This document shows positions 55,555-63,812 of a stretch of DNA of 64,000 nucleotides, piece by piece (the stretch's first letter is position 1; every line of letters begins with the position of its first letter). This DNA comes from Nitrospina sp. (GTDB lineage Bacteria > Nitrospinota > Nitrospinia > Nitrospinales > VA-1). The stretch lies in NCBI GenBank assembly GCA_018673915.1, contig JABHBK010000053.1, positions 1 to 64,000 on the forward strand, read 5' to 3'. The position numbers were made by a program, and so were the translations under genes. Below the pieces are notes generated by a model that worked only from the letters and a program-made list of their open reading frames with translations, ran no database searches and was not told the DNA's origin.

Positions 55555-57786
55555 ATGGAACAAAAAAAATCTTCCCAGCTTCTGGGGGATATTTCGGGAG
55601 GGATATCTACCGCTATAGCGGGTATTCCCATGAGCATGGCTTTTGGCGCGCTCATTTTCTCTTCCCTGGGAAATGAGTACGCGGCTCAGGGGGTAATTGC
55701 CGGATTTTATGGAACCATTTTTCTTTGTATTGTTTCTTCCCTCTTTGGCAGCACTCCGGGACTAATTTCAGTTCCTCAGTCCCTTCCTACCTTGATCCTT
55801 GCAACAACATTTATTGGGTTACAGGAAGTATTTCCCATTGATTCCAATGACCCCTCCACGCTAGTCCGGATTCTTACCCTGGGTTTTTTAACTGTTTTAC
55901 TCAGCGGTGCTATTCAATTGATTCTGGGAGTCTTTCGTTTGGGGAATCCCATCAAATATATTCCTTTCCCTGTTCTTGCGGGTCTTTATAACGGTGCCGC
56001 TCTAATCATAATTTTTAATCAGCTTGGTAAGGCTTTTGGTATTCCCGATGTCAGTACCTTGGGTCAGTTTTTGAGTCATTTAGATGAAGCCCAGTTTATG
56101 GCTGTTTTAGTGGCTGTTTTCACAGGCGGATCCATGTTTATAGCGAAACGTTTTAAGCTAAAAATTCCCGATCCTTTAATGGGGTTGGTGGTGGGAATAA
56201 CTGCATTCTATTTATTAGGAATGTTGGGCTTTGCAGGCCAAATGGGTGGGATCATTGGTGAGATTCCCACCGGCATTCCCAAACCAGAATATGCAGTGCT
56301 TTTTCTAAACCTTGCATTTGAATCGGAGTGGTTGAAGGCGCTCCCAATTATAATTCTGGGTTCATTAAACCTTGCATTGGTAAATACTATGTCATCGTTT
56401 TTCGTTTGCACGATGGTGGAAGATCTTACCAATAAACCTGCGAAAAGCTATCGTGAGTTGATCGCTCAGGGACTGGGAAACATTGTCACTGCATGTTTTG
56501 GGGGTATTCCGGGTTCCGGAAATGTTAAGCGCACTCTCACTAATATAAAGGCCGGTGGCAAGACCCCCTTATCGGGAGTGATCTGCAGCCTCTTTACGCT
56601 TCTGGCAATATCTATTCTGGCGCCGTTAGTCTCTCGCATTCCCCTGGTGGTGATAGCCGCCATTCTAATTACTATTGGGATTCAAACGCTGGATGTTTGG
56701 ACTCTGGATTTGATCCGAAAATTAACTCAATCGAGTTCCAGAGGGAAATCAGGAGAAGTGCTGGTCAATATAAGTATAGTTTCCGTTGTGATGATTGTTA
56801 TGGTCACCATCGGACTTTTTCCGGCTTTTGGTTTGGGAATTTGCCTTTCTATCTTTTATTTTCTCTACAAAATGAGCAAGTCGAGTCTGCGAAGATTTTA
56901 TAACGCGCACAATGTTCGTTCGCGTATGGTTCGTCCGGAAGCTCACAACAAAATTCTAAATTTAAATGGGAATACCATAGGTGTCTTTGAGCTTGAAGGC
57001 ACCATTTTTTTTGGTAGCGCCGACAGTGTGTCTAAAAAGGTTCTTGAGCAGCTGGAAGGGGGTCTGGAATATGTGATTCTGGATTTGATGCGGGTCAATG
57101 AAATGGATAGTACCGCCGCCAGAATCCTTCAGCAATTGCACAAGCGTCTGGACTCACAGGGAAAACAATTAATTCTCAGTCATGTCCAACCTAAATCTTA
57201 TCTTTGGAACTTTATGGACGATCTTGGGGTCATAAAAACCATTGGAGAAAAAAACATTTATTCGGATACGGATCATGCTCTTGAAAAGTGCGAAGAGCTT
57301 ATTCTAAAAACACATCTTAAGAGTTCCTACACTCGCGAGTCTTACCCAATTGAAATCCTTGAAATTTTAGAAAGCCTAAAGGTTGAGGAAATAAAAACGG
57401 GAAGCCAGAATATGGCTGAACTGGAAAAGTTTGAAAAAGGGGAATGCGTGTTTAAGGAAGGCGATGTGGGAGACAGATTCTATGCCATTTTAAAGGGTAC
57501 AGCTTCTGAAAACCTACCTGTGCCTGACAAATCTTACAGTAAGCGAATTGTTACTTTTGGGCCCGGCACCTTTTTTGGCGAGATGATTCTGTTCGATCCA
57601 AGTCCCCGCACGGCCAGTATATACGCAGTGGAACCGCTAACCTGTTTGAGTATTAATGTGGCAGAATTTGAGCGGATTCAGGAATCTAATCCAGAACTTA
57701 CCTATAAAATTTTATTCAATATGAGCAAAGGGTTTGTTCACCGGATAAGCCACTCAAATGAGATCATTAGAAATCTTATGCAATAA
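55555..57786 (+). CDS. SulP-family anion transporter with STAS and cyclic-nucleotide-binding domains
   Basis: A 743-residue transporter. Residues 1-440 form a SulP membrane domain (about 10-12 helices), including GGISTAIAGIPMSMAFGAL and FVCTMVEDLTNKPAKSYREL. A STAS domain follows at ~470-570 (NGNTIGVFELEGTIFFG, LDLMRVNEMDSTAARIL). The C-terminal ~120 residues are a cNMP-binding domain: FEKGECVFKEGDVGDRFYAI, then FGEMILFDPSPRTASI, keeping the Glu and Arg that hold the phosphate. Bicarbonate and sulfate are typical substrates; which one is unknown. The cNMP domain suggests allosteric control by cAMP or cGMP. Confidence 0.88.
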   Translation: MEQKKSSQLLGDISGGISTAIAGIPMSMAFGALIFSSLGNEYAAQGVIAGFYGTIFLCIVSSLFGSTPGLISVPQSLPTLILATTFIGLQEVFPIDSNDPSTLVRILTLGFLTVLLSGAIQLILGVFRLGNPIKYIPFPVLAGLYNGAALIIIFNQLGKAFGIPDVSTLGQFLSHLDEAQFMAVLVAVFTGGSMFIAKRFKLKIPDPLMGLVVGITAFYLLGMLGFAGQMGGIIGEIPTGIPKPEYAVLFLNLAFESEWLKALPIIILGSLNLALVNTMSSFFVCTMVEDLTNKPAKSYRELIAQGLGNIVTACFGGIPGSGNVKRTLTNIKAGGKTPLSGVICSLFTLLAISILAPLVSRIPLVVIAAILITIGIQTLDVWTLDLIRKLTQSSSRGKSGEVLVNISIVSVVMIVMVTIGLFPAFGLGICLSIFYFLYKMSKSSLRRFYNAHNVRSRMVRPEAHNKILNLNGNTIGVFELEGTIFFGSADSVSKKVLEQLEGGLEYVILDLMRVNEMDSTAARILQQLHKRLDSQGKQLILSHVQPKSYLWNFMDDLGVIKTIGEKNIYSDTDHALEKCEELILKTHLKSSYTRESYPIEILEILESLKVEEIKTGSQNMAELEKFEKGECVFKEGDVGDRFYAILKGTASENLPVPDKSYSKRIVTFGPGTFFGEMILFDPSPRTASIYAVEPLTCLSINVAEFERIQESNPELTYKILFNMSKGFVHRISHSNEIIRNLMQ

Positions 57787-57848
57787 ACCATCAGGCAGTT
57801 GGTCTGCCTATAAAAATAATCGTGATTTTCAAAAATTAATGGGGGGGA

Positions 57849-58592
57849 TCAATAAAGAGTTTTCCTGATCTTCAAATGCAGGTCATCCGGTGTTAGTGGT
57901 TTTACAATATAATCCAATGCGCCAAGATTTATAGCCTCCTGGTTTTTTTCAGGGTCATCGTGAACGGTGAGAATTAGAAAAGGTATGTTTTTTAACGACG
58001 GGTTTTCCTTTACTTTTTTTAATAATTCCAAGCCATTCATTTCCGGCATTTCCCAATCAGATAAAATAAAGTCAATGGAATTATTTTCTAAATACTCTAA
58101 GGCTTCATTACCATTTGCGGCACCTGTTATTCTTTCAAACCCGATTTGTTGCAGCTGAGCGATAGAAATTTCCCGTTGCAGGTCTGAATCTTCTACAATC
58201 AGGATATTCCTAATTCCACGTTTTAGAATGATCTCAATTTTTTCCTTAAGATTGTCGGGAGAGGAAGGTTTGACCATATAATCCACCGCGCCATAGGCCA
58301 TGGCTTCACGGTTTTTATCTTTGTCGGTATGGCTGGTTAGGAAAATAAAAGGAGTTCTCTGAAGCGAAGTGTCATTTTTCAGGTTTTTTAACAGTTCTAA
58401 ACCATTCATTTCCGGCATATCCCAATCCGACAAAATCAAACCAATGGAATTGTTTCTCAAAACTTCAAGAGCTTCGATTCCGTTGGTGGCGCTGTATATA
58501 TTTTCAAACCCAAACTCTTTAAGTCTGTCAATACACACCTCCCGTTGAACATCGGAATCTTCAACCACTAAAATGTTGTTAACGTTATTCAC
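57849..58592 (-). CDS. Tandem receiver-domain protein (REC-REC)
   Basis: A 247-residue protein made of two CheY-like receivers joined by a short linker. Each has the phospho-acceptor Asp in LILSDWDMPEMNGLELL and FILSDWEMPEMNGLELL, the acidic pocket VVEDSD, a conserved Thr and a C-terminal Lys-Pro. The two halves are so alike that recent internal duplication is likely. No DNA-binding or enzymatic output is present, so it probably acts by protein contacts. No kinase is adjacent; the SulP gene converges on it. Confidence 0.9.
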   Translation of the reverse strand: MNNVNNILVVEDSDVQREVCIDRLKEFGFENIYSATNGIEALEVLRNNSIGLILSDWDMPEMNGLELLKNLKNDTSLQRTPFIFLTSHTDKDKNREAMAYGAVDYMVKPSSPDNLKEKIEIILKRGIRNILIVEDSDLQREISIAQLQQIGFERITGAANGNEALEYLENNSIDFILSDWEMPEMNGLELLKKVKENPSLKNIPFLILTVHDDPEKNQEAINLGALDYIVKPLTPDDLHLKIRKTLY

Positions 58593-58755
58593 TCAGGTCT
58601 CAATCCAAAATAGTTTTAACAGGATAAAAACGTAATTTAATATTCAGGAAAAATATTATGTCTTGCTTAAACGAAGATTCTATCAGCAACCCGAATAATG
58701 TGACAATAGCTAATTAATTTTCGCCATCAAGGGTTGACGCATTGGCTTTGACTCG

Positions 58756-58776
58756 GCCCCCCTTGTCAGGGGGGGC
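58756..58776. repeat. GC-rich hairpin downstream of the aspartoacylase pair
   Basis: GCCCCCCT-TGTC-AGGGGGGGC, a very stable stem with a four-base loop. It lies 31 bases beyond the stop of the minus-strand gene at 58807. A T-run follows only on the plus strand, where no gene reads into it, so terminator function is plausible but not proven. Confidence 0.5.
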
Positions 58777-58798
58777 TGATCTCTGTTTTTCCAATTTC

Positions 58799-58832
58799 CT
58801 CCCACGCTAGTGGGCTGACCAGGGGAGGTATT
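58799..58832. repeat. CCCAC-GCTA-GTGGG repeat overlapping the gene end at 58807
   Basis: TCCTCCCACGCTAGTGGGCT contains a perfect CCCAC/GTGGG stem and is followed by GACCAGGGGAGG. It resembles the reverse complement of 53706-53733. It supplies the last codons (WSAH-stop) of the aspartoacylase-like gene. Confidence 0.4.
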
Positions 58833-59781
58833 CTTTCCAGGATTTTTTTGCGGTCAATATTATGGCAATGGGTTCTTTTTCGTAGACGATGGGATATTGC
58901 CTGAGGGTCACAAGATACCCATCTACCGGGGCGGTGAGTTCTTCCAGTCTTTTTCCGCTATAAATGTCGCGTATTTCCCCGATTTTTTCTCCGGCTTGGA
59001 CGTTGATTCCTACCTTCGCTTCTTTCAGAAACATTCCCGCTGTGCTGGCAAAAACGGGAGCCTCGTCATTGGGTTCATATAAGCGAGAATTCATGGAAGC
59101 TTCAGATTTTATTTTTCTTCTGTCCTTCAGAATTTTCTCAGCAACCATAAAATTGATGATGCCTTGAAACAGGGTTTCACATTGCGGAAAATTAATGGTT
59201 CGAGGTGACCCGGATGAAAGGGTGACGGCTACGATATCGCGCTTATGCCATTGCTGCAGTAAGCTGACTTTGGCGGATTCATTGCGTTTGCGAACCGTCT
59301 CTATTTGCAAATCGCGGGACAGGTTTTTAATTCTTCCATCCAGCTTTAATGTCTGGATATGGGGCGCATCTTCATAATGCGGTGGAGCGGATTGCAGGAT
59401 GAAACCCCAATAGGAGTCAGCGGTATGTGTCAAAATAGCTGAAGCCAGAGCTTCGCTGGTTTCGCCCTCGGGATTGCCGGGAAAAGCCAGATCCATATCC
59501 ATACCGTCATACGGCCACAACTTCGACCCGGATTGAATGGCGTTCAAATTGACAACGGGGAAGCTTATGACTTGACCTTTTAATGTGTAATGAGGGTCGA
59601 TGCCTTCCACAACAGAATCGAGAAACTGCGACAGGCGCGAGTTCAGGTAAATCCCGTTCAAATGGTCCCCTTGCAGTCCGCTGACAATGGATAGTATGTC
59701 GCCGGATTTCCCCCAGGTATTTTTATACAGATCTAGAGGGGCTCCGAACGGAGTTGGAATGGAGAGGACTTTTTCTTTCAT
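58807..59781 (-). CDS. Degenerate aspartoacylase/succinylglutamate desuccinylase-family protein (probable pseudoenzyme)
   Basis: A 324-residue paralogue of its upstream neighbour, with the same fold and a C-terminal beta domain (GYLVTLRQYPIVYEKEPIA). Alignment by eye shows the active site is gone: the zinc ligands His and Glu read Gln37 and His40 (GLQGDHLNG), the third ligand His reads Leu129 (GFILQS), the substrate Asn-Arg pair is lost (DMDLAF), and the catalytic Glu reads Ser189 (VTLSSGS). The frame is intact and overlaps the upstream gene by four bases, so it is probably expressed, perhaps as a regulatory or ligand-binding partner. Confidence 0.8.
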   Translation of the reverse strand: MKEKVLSIPTPFGAPLDLYKNTWGKSGDILSIVSGLQGDHLNGIYLNSRLSQFLDSVVEGIDPHYTLKGQVISFPVVNLNAIQSGSKLWPYDGMDMDLAFPGNPEGETSEALASAILTHTADSYWGFILQSAPPHYEDAPHIQTLKLDGRIKNLSRDLQIETVRKRNESAKVSLLQQWHKRDIVAVTLSSGSPRTINFPQCETLFQGIINFMVAEKILKDRRKIKSEASMNSRLYEPNDEAPVFASTAGMFLKEAKVGINVQAGEKIGEIRDIYSGKRLEELTAPVDGYLVTLRQYPIVYEKEPIAIILTAKKSWKEYLPWSAH

Positions 59782-60737
59782 GCCGGTTCCTCGGTGGCGA
59801 TGCGGGCTAGCGGTGCGCCTTTGCCGGTCAATGGGTATTCCCGGAGGGTGAATAGCAGACCGGAGCAGGGAGAAAGAATTTCTTCAAGAACCTGACCTCC
59901 GACCGGGTCTATCAGGTCACCAATTTTATCGTCTTTTTTTAATGTCTGACCGATTTCTGCTTGCTGGATGAATAACCCGGCGTGGCTGGCCTGGATCATG
60001 GCAACATACTCGGGTTGCACCAGCTTGGCAGGTATGACTTCTATAGGGAGGTCATCCAAATGGAGCGTGCCGGTTTGCCTGAGAAGGTTCAGGATACCCA
60101 GTACTATCTGGTCGCAATAGTTTTTATGAATACGCAGGCAGATCCCGGTCTCAATAACGAGAGTCGGCACTTTGGCCAGATTCAGGTTGTAGCCCAGAGT
60201 GGATTCAAAAATTTCCGCATGAGGGTGGACCCATATCAGGTCTACATTGCAAAGCTGGGCGAGAGGGGCCAGTTTTTTTTCAAAATCCTGGATAATACGA
60301 ATCTGCGGCAGTTCCATCAGTTGGAGGTTGCTGGCGTGAAAGTCAACCACCAGATCGGAATGGGACTTTAGATCTTCGAGTAGGGTTTTGGAGATGTCAG
60401 CGGTCAGGGAAGGGGTATTGCTTTCACCAAACGTCCGATTGATGTCTACTGAAAAAAAAGGCCACAGCCGGGTTCCTGTCTCGAGAGCCTGCGGATTCAC
60501 TGCAGGGTAAACATTGACTTCTCCTTTGAAGGCTGATGGGTTTTCGTCTTCAATTTTTTTCAGTGTTTCCATGAGCCGGTGGCAGATATACAGTCCTTCC
60601 AGTTCATCGCCGTGCAATCCTGCGACCAACGAGACGCGTTTAACCGGATTTGCTGATTGTGAGGGAAAGGTATGTCGGATGATTTCCACCGGGGGTCCGA
60701 CCGGAGTTTTAACGGAGAAGATACATTGGCTTAGCAT
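59778..60737 (-). CDS. Aspartoacylase/succinylglutamate desuccinylase-family zinc hydrolase
   Basis: A 319-residue M14-type amidohydrolase with a complete active site: His42 and Glu45 in GLHGDELEG, His134 in VVDFHASN (zinc ligands), Asn100-Arg101 in VDINRTFG (substrate carboxylate), and Glu196 in LVIETGI (catalytic). The C-terminal beta domain with GGQVLEEILSPCSGLLFTLR is typical of the wider family. Members cleave N-acyl amino acids or act on similar amides; the substrate here is unknown. It is the first of a translationally coupled pair with an inactive paralogue. Confidence 0.85.
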   Translation of the reverse strand: MLSQCIFSVKTPVGPPVEIIRHTFPSQSANPVKRVSLVAGLHGDELEGLYICHRLMETLKKIEDENPSAFKGEVNVYPAVNPQALETGTRLWPFFSVDINRTFGESNTPSLTADISKTLLEDLKSHSDLVVDFHASNLQLMELPQIRIIQDFEKKLAPLAQLCNVDLIWVHPHAEIFESTLGYNLNLAKVPTLVIETGICLRIHKNYCDQIVLGILNLLRQTGTLHLDDLPIEVIPAKLVQPEYVAMIQASHAGLFIQQAEIGQTLKKDDKIGDLIDPVGGQVLEEILSPCSGLLFTLREYPLTGKGAPLARIATEEPA

Positions 60738-60749
60738 GGGAAGGATGGC

Positions 60750-62207
60750 TTAAGTTGTGGAAGAGTTGGGCTTATGTTTTTTTGGAGAAATTTTCATAGT
60801 GTCAATTTTTCTTTTAAGTGTGTTTCGGTTGATGCCCAATGCTTTGGCGGTAGCGACTTGTTTGCCAGAATTTTTGCTTAAAAGAATTTCAAAGAGGTGT
60901 TTTTCAATTTTCTGTATGAGTGTTTCGTAAAGCGTTCCTTCCTCATTATTATGGAGGAGGAAGTCCTGAATCAACCGGTTCAGTCGATCATCCCATTGTT
61001 CGTCATTATTGAGGGTGGTGTCTTCCTGCAAGTGGGGAGGCAGGTGTTCCGGGAGGATAGGGCCAGAGAGAGCCAGCATTAAAGCGCGCTTGATCACATT
61101 TTCAAGTTCTCGAATGTTTCCACTCCAATGATAACCGCTCAGGATGCGTTCGACATCGGGTGAGAGATAAATTTTACCGCACGATAGTGAATCTGCGTAT
61201 CGGTGGATGAAATGGTTGGCGAGCAGGGGCACATCTTCCATACGTTCTCTTAACGGTGGCATATCAATTTGGATGACGTTGAGGCGGTGATACAGATCTT
61301 CACGAAACTGTTTCAGGTTCATCATATCCAGTAGATTTTGGTTGGTTGCGGCAATGACCCGGACATCGACCGTAATCGGTTTTTTTCCTCCGACTCGATA
61401 GAATTCATTGTTTTGCAGAACGCGGAGGATTTTAGCTTGTAGAGACAGTTCCATATCCCCGATTTCATCAAGAAAGATGGTGCCTCTATCAGCTTGTTGA
61501 AACTTTCCCATTTTAGTATCAATGGCCCCGGTGAAGGCACCGCGCTCGTGACCAAAAAGTTCTGACTCCAAAAGCTCGCGGGAGATGGCGGCGCAGTTAA
61601 TGCATACAAAGGGTTGGTCATTACGGTGGGAGTATTGATGTAGGGTGCTGGCAACCATTTCCTTGCCGGTTCCGCTTTCACCTGTAATCAACACGGAGAG
61701 GTCGGAACCTGCGGATTGGCCAATGGTCTTAAAGATTTCCTGCATGCGTTTACTTTTTCCAATAATCGCAGAGGTGTCTTGTGTGCCGGCTTCCTGCTTT
61801 GGGTCAGGCAAAACGGAAGCAGGTTCAGAGATAGACTGGGCTGTTTCCGCCTGGTCGATCAAACGATAAACTTCATCGAAATCAAACGGTTTGGTGATGT
61901 AGTCGTAAGCTCCGAGCCGCATGGCCTCGATAGTGTTGTTCATGGTGTCCTGGGCAGTCATCATGACTATTTTCAAGTCAGGAGAAATCCTACGGGTTTT
62001 TTCGAGAAGTTGAAGTCCGTTAAGCTCTTCCATGAAAATGTCAGAAAACATCATCAGGTAACTGTTGGAGGCCAGTTTTTCCAGCGCTTCCTCACCGGAT
62101 GAGGCGGTGTGAACAAGATAGTTTTTCTTTTCCAGTCCTTTTTTCAAGACCCAGAGAATATTTTGCTCGTCATCTACGACCAGGATTTTTTTTTGCTTTT
62201 CTGTCAT
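60750..62207 (-). CDS. NtrC-family sigma-54 response regulator
   Basis: A 485-residue regulator with the standard order. Receiver at 1-120 (VVDDEQN, Asp in MMFSDIFMEELNG, and KPFDFDE). AAA+ domain at ~155-385, with Walker A GESGTGKEMVAS, the sigma-54 contact loop GAFTGA, and Walker B IFLDEIGDM. C-terminal Fis-type helix-turn-helix: VATAKALGINRNTLKRKI. It activates sigma-54 promoters after phosphorylation, very likely by the kinase encoded 12 bases upstream. Its target genes cannot be named. Confidence 0.93.
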   Translation of the reverse strand: MTEKQKKILVVDDEQNILWVLKKGLEKKNYLVHTASSGEEALEKLASNSYLMMFSDIFMEELNGLQLLEKTRRISPDLKIVMMTAQDTMNNTIEAMRLGAYDYITKPFDFDEVYRLIDQAETAQSISEPASVLPDPKQEAGTQDTSAIIGKSKRMQEIFKTIGQSAGSDLSVLITGESGTGKEMVASTLHQYSHRNDQPFVCINCAAISRELLESELFGHERGAFTGAIDTKMGKFQQADRGTIFLDEIGDMELSLQAKILRVLQNNEFYRVGGKKPITVDVRVIAATNQNLLDMMNLKQFREDLYHRLNVIQIDMPPLRERMEDVPLLANHFIHRYADSLSCGKIYLSPDVERILSGYHWSGNIRELENVIKRALMLALSGPILPEHLPPHLQEDTTLNNDEQWDDRLNRLIQDFLLHNNEEGTLYETLIQKIEKHLFEILLSKNSGKQVATAKALGINRNTLKRKIDTMKISPKKHKPNSSTT

Positions 62208-62219
62208 GTCTCTATCTTA

Positions 62220-63308
62220 TCATCTCTGACGGGTGGGAAGAAATACTTGAACCGTGGTGCCCAAACCTTTTTCAGATGTGATTTTAATTTTTCCATTATG
62301 GTCTTTGACTATTTTCAAGGAAATGGCAAGGCCCAATCCACTGCCTTTTTTTTTCGTGGTGTGAAAAGGGGTGAACAGCATTTTCTGGGTTTCCTCAGTC
62401 ATGCCTTCACCGGAATCGATGATTTCGACTACAATATTTTGTTGCGGGACTGGGGAGGAGGCAGCCTTGACCGAAAATCCTGAACTGACCCGTGTGACGA
62501 TTTGAACCTTACTCCCTTTCCGCGATGCCTCAATGGCATTTTTGATAAGGTTGAGAAATACTTGCTTCAACTGATCTTCATCGGCCTCAATGGGTGGCAG
62601 GCTGGGATCATAAATTTGTTCAAACCGTCCATTTTTGCGGGTGAGGGTATCTTTTTCGAGCACCAGAATTTCTTCAAGGACTTTATGGATATTAGTACTT
62701 TCCATTCGCAGGTCTGAGGGGCGAGTCAGGTCCATAATTCTCTTAACCATTCGGTCTATCCGGTCTACTTCAGAAACCACGACATCAAGATATTCCTGGT
62801 GCGATTTGTTTTTGATCTCCTGCCGAAGGAGCTGCGCGGATCCACGGATGCCCCCTAAAGGGTTCCTGATCTCATGAGCCATGCCCATAGTGACCGCGCC
62901 CAGGTTTTTGAGGTGATCGGCTGGTCTTTCTCGTTCTTCCAGTTCGCGAATAAGGCTCATGTTCTTGACTAATATAAGAACGCCTTGGATGGAGTCATCT
63001 GACTCCAGAAAAGGCGACAGAGTAAGGTTGACCGGGAACCGGGAAGAGGGGGTGTTGCGCACGCCTTCCGCTTCAACATCGTGGTAGCAGGCTCCGGTTA
63101 CCAAGACTTTTCGGGATATATCCAGAACATGGGATTGGCGAGGGAACAGTTCTTCCAAGCCACGGTTGAGGAAGGAGTCGCTGGACCGGTGGAACATATC
63201 TTCCACAGTTAAATTGCTTTTTTGAATGGTCAAAGAAGGAGAAATGAGCAGAATCCCATCTATAATGGAATAAAAAATATTTTGGTGAAGGTGTTCGGAG
63301 TTGGTCAT
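62220..63308 (-). CDS. NtrB-like PAS-domain histidine kinase
   Basis: A 362-residue soluble sensor kinase. A PAS domain fills residues ~10-115 (SIIDGILLISPSLTI, LILVKNMSLIRELEERERP). The kinase core has the phospho-acceptor His in AHEIRNPLGGIRGSAQLL near residue 144, NLIKNAIEAS, DSGEGMTEE and KGSGLGLAI. No membrane helix is seen, so it reads a cytoplasmic signal. It is encoded just before its NtrC-type partner (12-base gap) and 15 bases after an FmdB-type gene. Confidence 0.92.
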   Translation of the reverse strand: MTNSEHLHQNIFYSIIDGILLISPSLTIQKSNLTVEDMFHRSSDSFLNRGLEELFPRQSHVLDISRKVLVTGACYHDVEAEGVRNTPSSRFPVNLTLSPFLESDDSIQGVLILVKNMSLIRELEERERPADHLKNLGAVTMGMAHEIRNPLGGIRGSAQLLRQEIKNKSHQEYLDVVVSEVDRIDRMVKRIMDLTRPSDLRMESTNIHKVLEEILVLEKDTLTRKNGRFEQIYDPSLPPIEADEDQLKQVFLNLIKNAIEASRKGSKVQIVTRVSSGFSVKAASSPVPQQNIVVEIIDSGEGMTEETQKMLFTPFHTTKKKGSGLGLAISLKIVKDHNGKIKITSEKGLGTTVQVFLPTRQR

Positions 63309-63323
63309 CGTGCCAGTTCCAAT

Positions 63324-63710
63324 TTATTTGGAACCTTTGGCCTTTTTGGATTTTCCCCCTGAATACGGATTTTTGGGCGAGGGCTTTTTAGCTGGGGCCG
63401 CAGGTTTTGGGTCAGGGGCTTTGGCAGAAGAGGTTTCAGAGGGAGCGGGTGCTGGAGTCGCCGGGTCTGCTTTGCCCTGCTTACTTTCTTGTTCCCAACC
63501 CTTCTTGCGCGATTCGGAAGGGTATTCAGAAGTATACCACCCTGAACCTTTAAGAATAAACCCGGAAGCGGAAACCAGGCGATGGACCTTTCCGTTATCC
63601 TTGTCGTCGCAACCCAGGCCATTACAGGTTTTTAAGGGTTTGGCAGAAATTGCCTGGATGGCTTCAAAAGTGGCTCCGCATTTGTCGCATTCATATTCGT
63701 AAATCGGCAT
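63324..63710 (-). CDS. FmdB-family zinc-ribbon protein
   Basis: A 128-residue protein. The N-terminal ~65 residues are the FmdB/putative regulatory zinc ribbon: MPIYEYECDKCGATFEAIQA with CxxC, then a second Cys pair (TCNGLGC) and LVSASGFILKGSGWY. The rest is a Pro/Ala/Lys-rich disordered tail. The family's role is unclear; members are sometimes called regulators. GGAG precedes the start. It lies downstream of ilvE and upstream of the NtrBC-like genes on the same strand. Confidence 0.85.
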   Translation of the reverse strand: MPIYEYECDKCGATFEAIQAISAKPLKTCNGLGCDDKDNGKVHRLVSASGFILKGSGWYTSEYPSESRKKGWEQESKQGKADPATPAPAPSETSSAKAPDPKPAAPAKKPSPKNPYSGGKSKKAKGSK

Positions 63711-63812
63711 AACTCAAAATCTCCGGAGATTGCAGTATTTTATTTAAAGGTTTATAAGATTCAAAACCTGAATTGGCAAGGTGCGGGTTTTGTATTGCTC
63801 AATTGGACCCAG

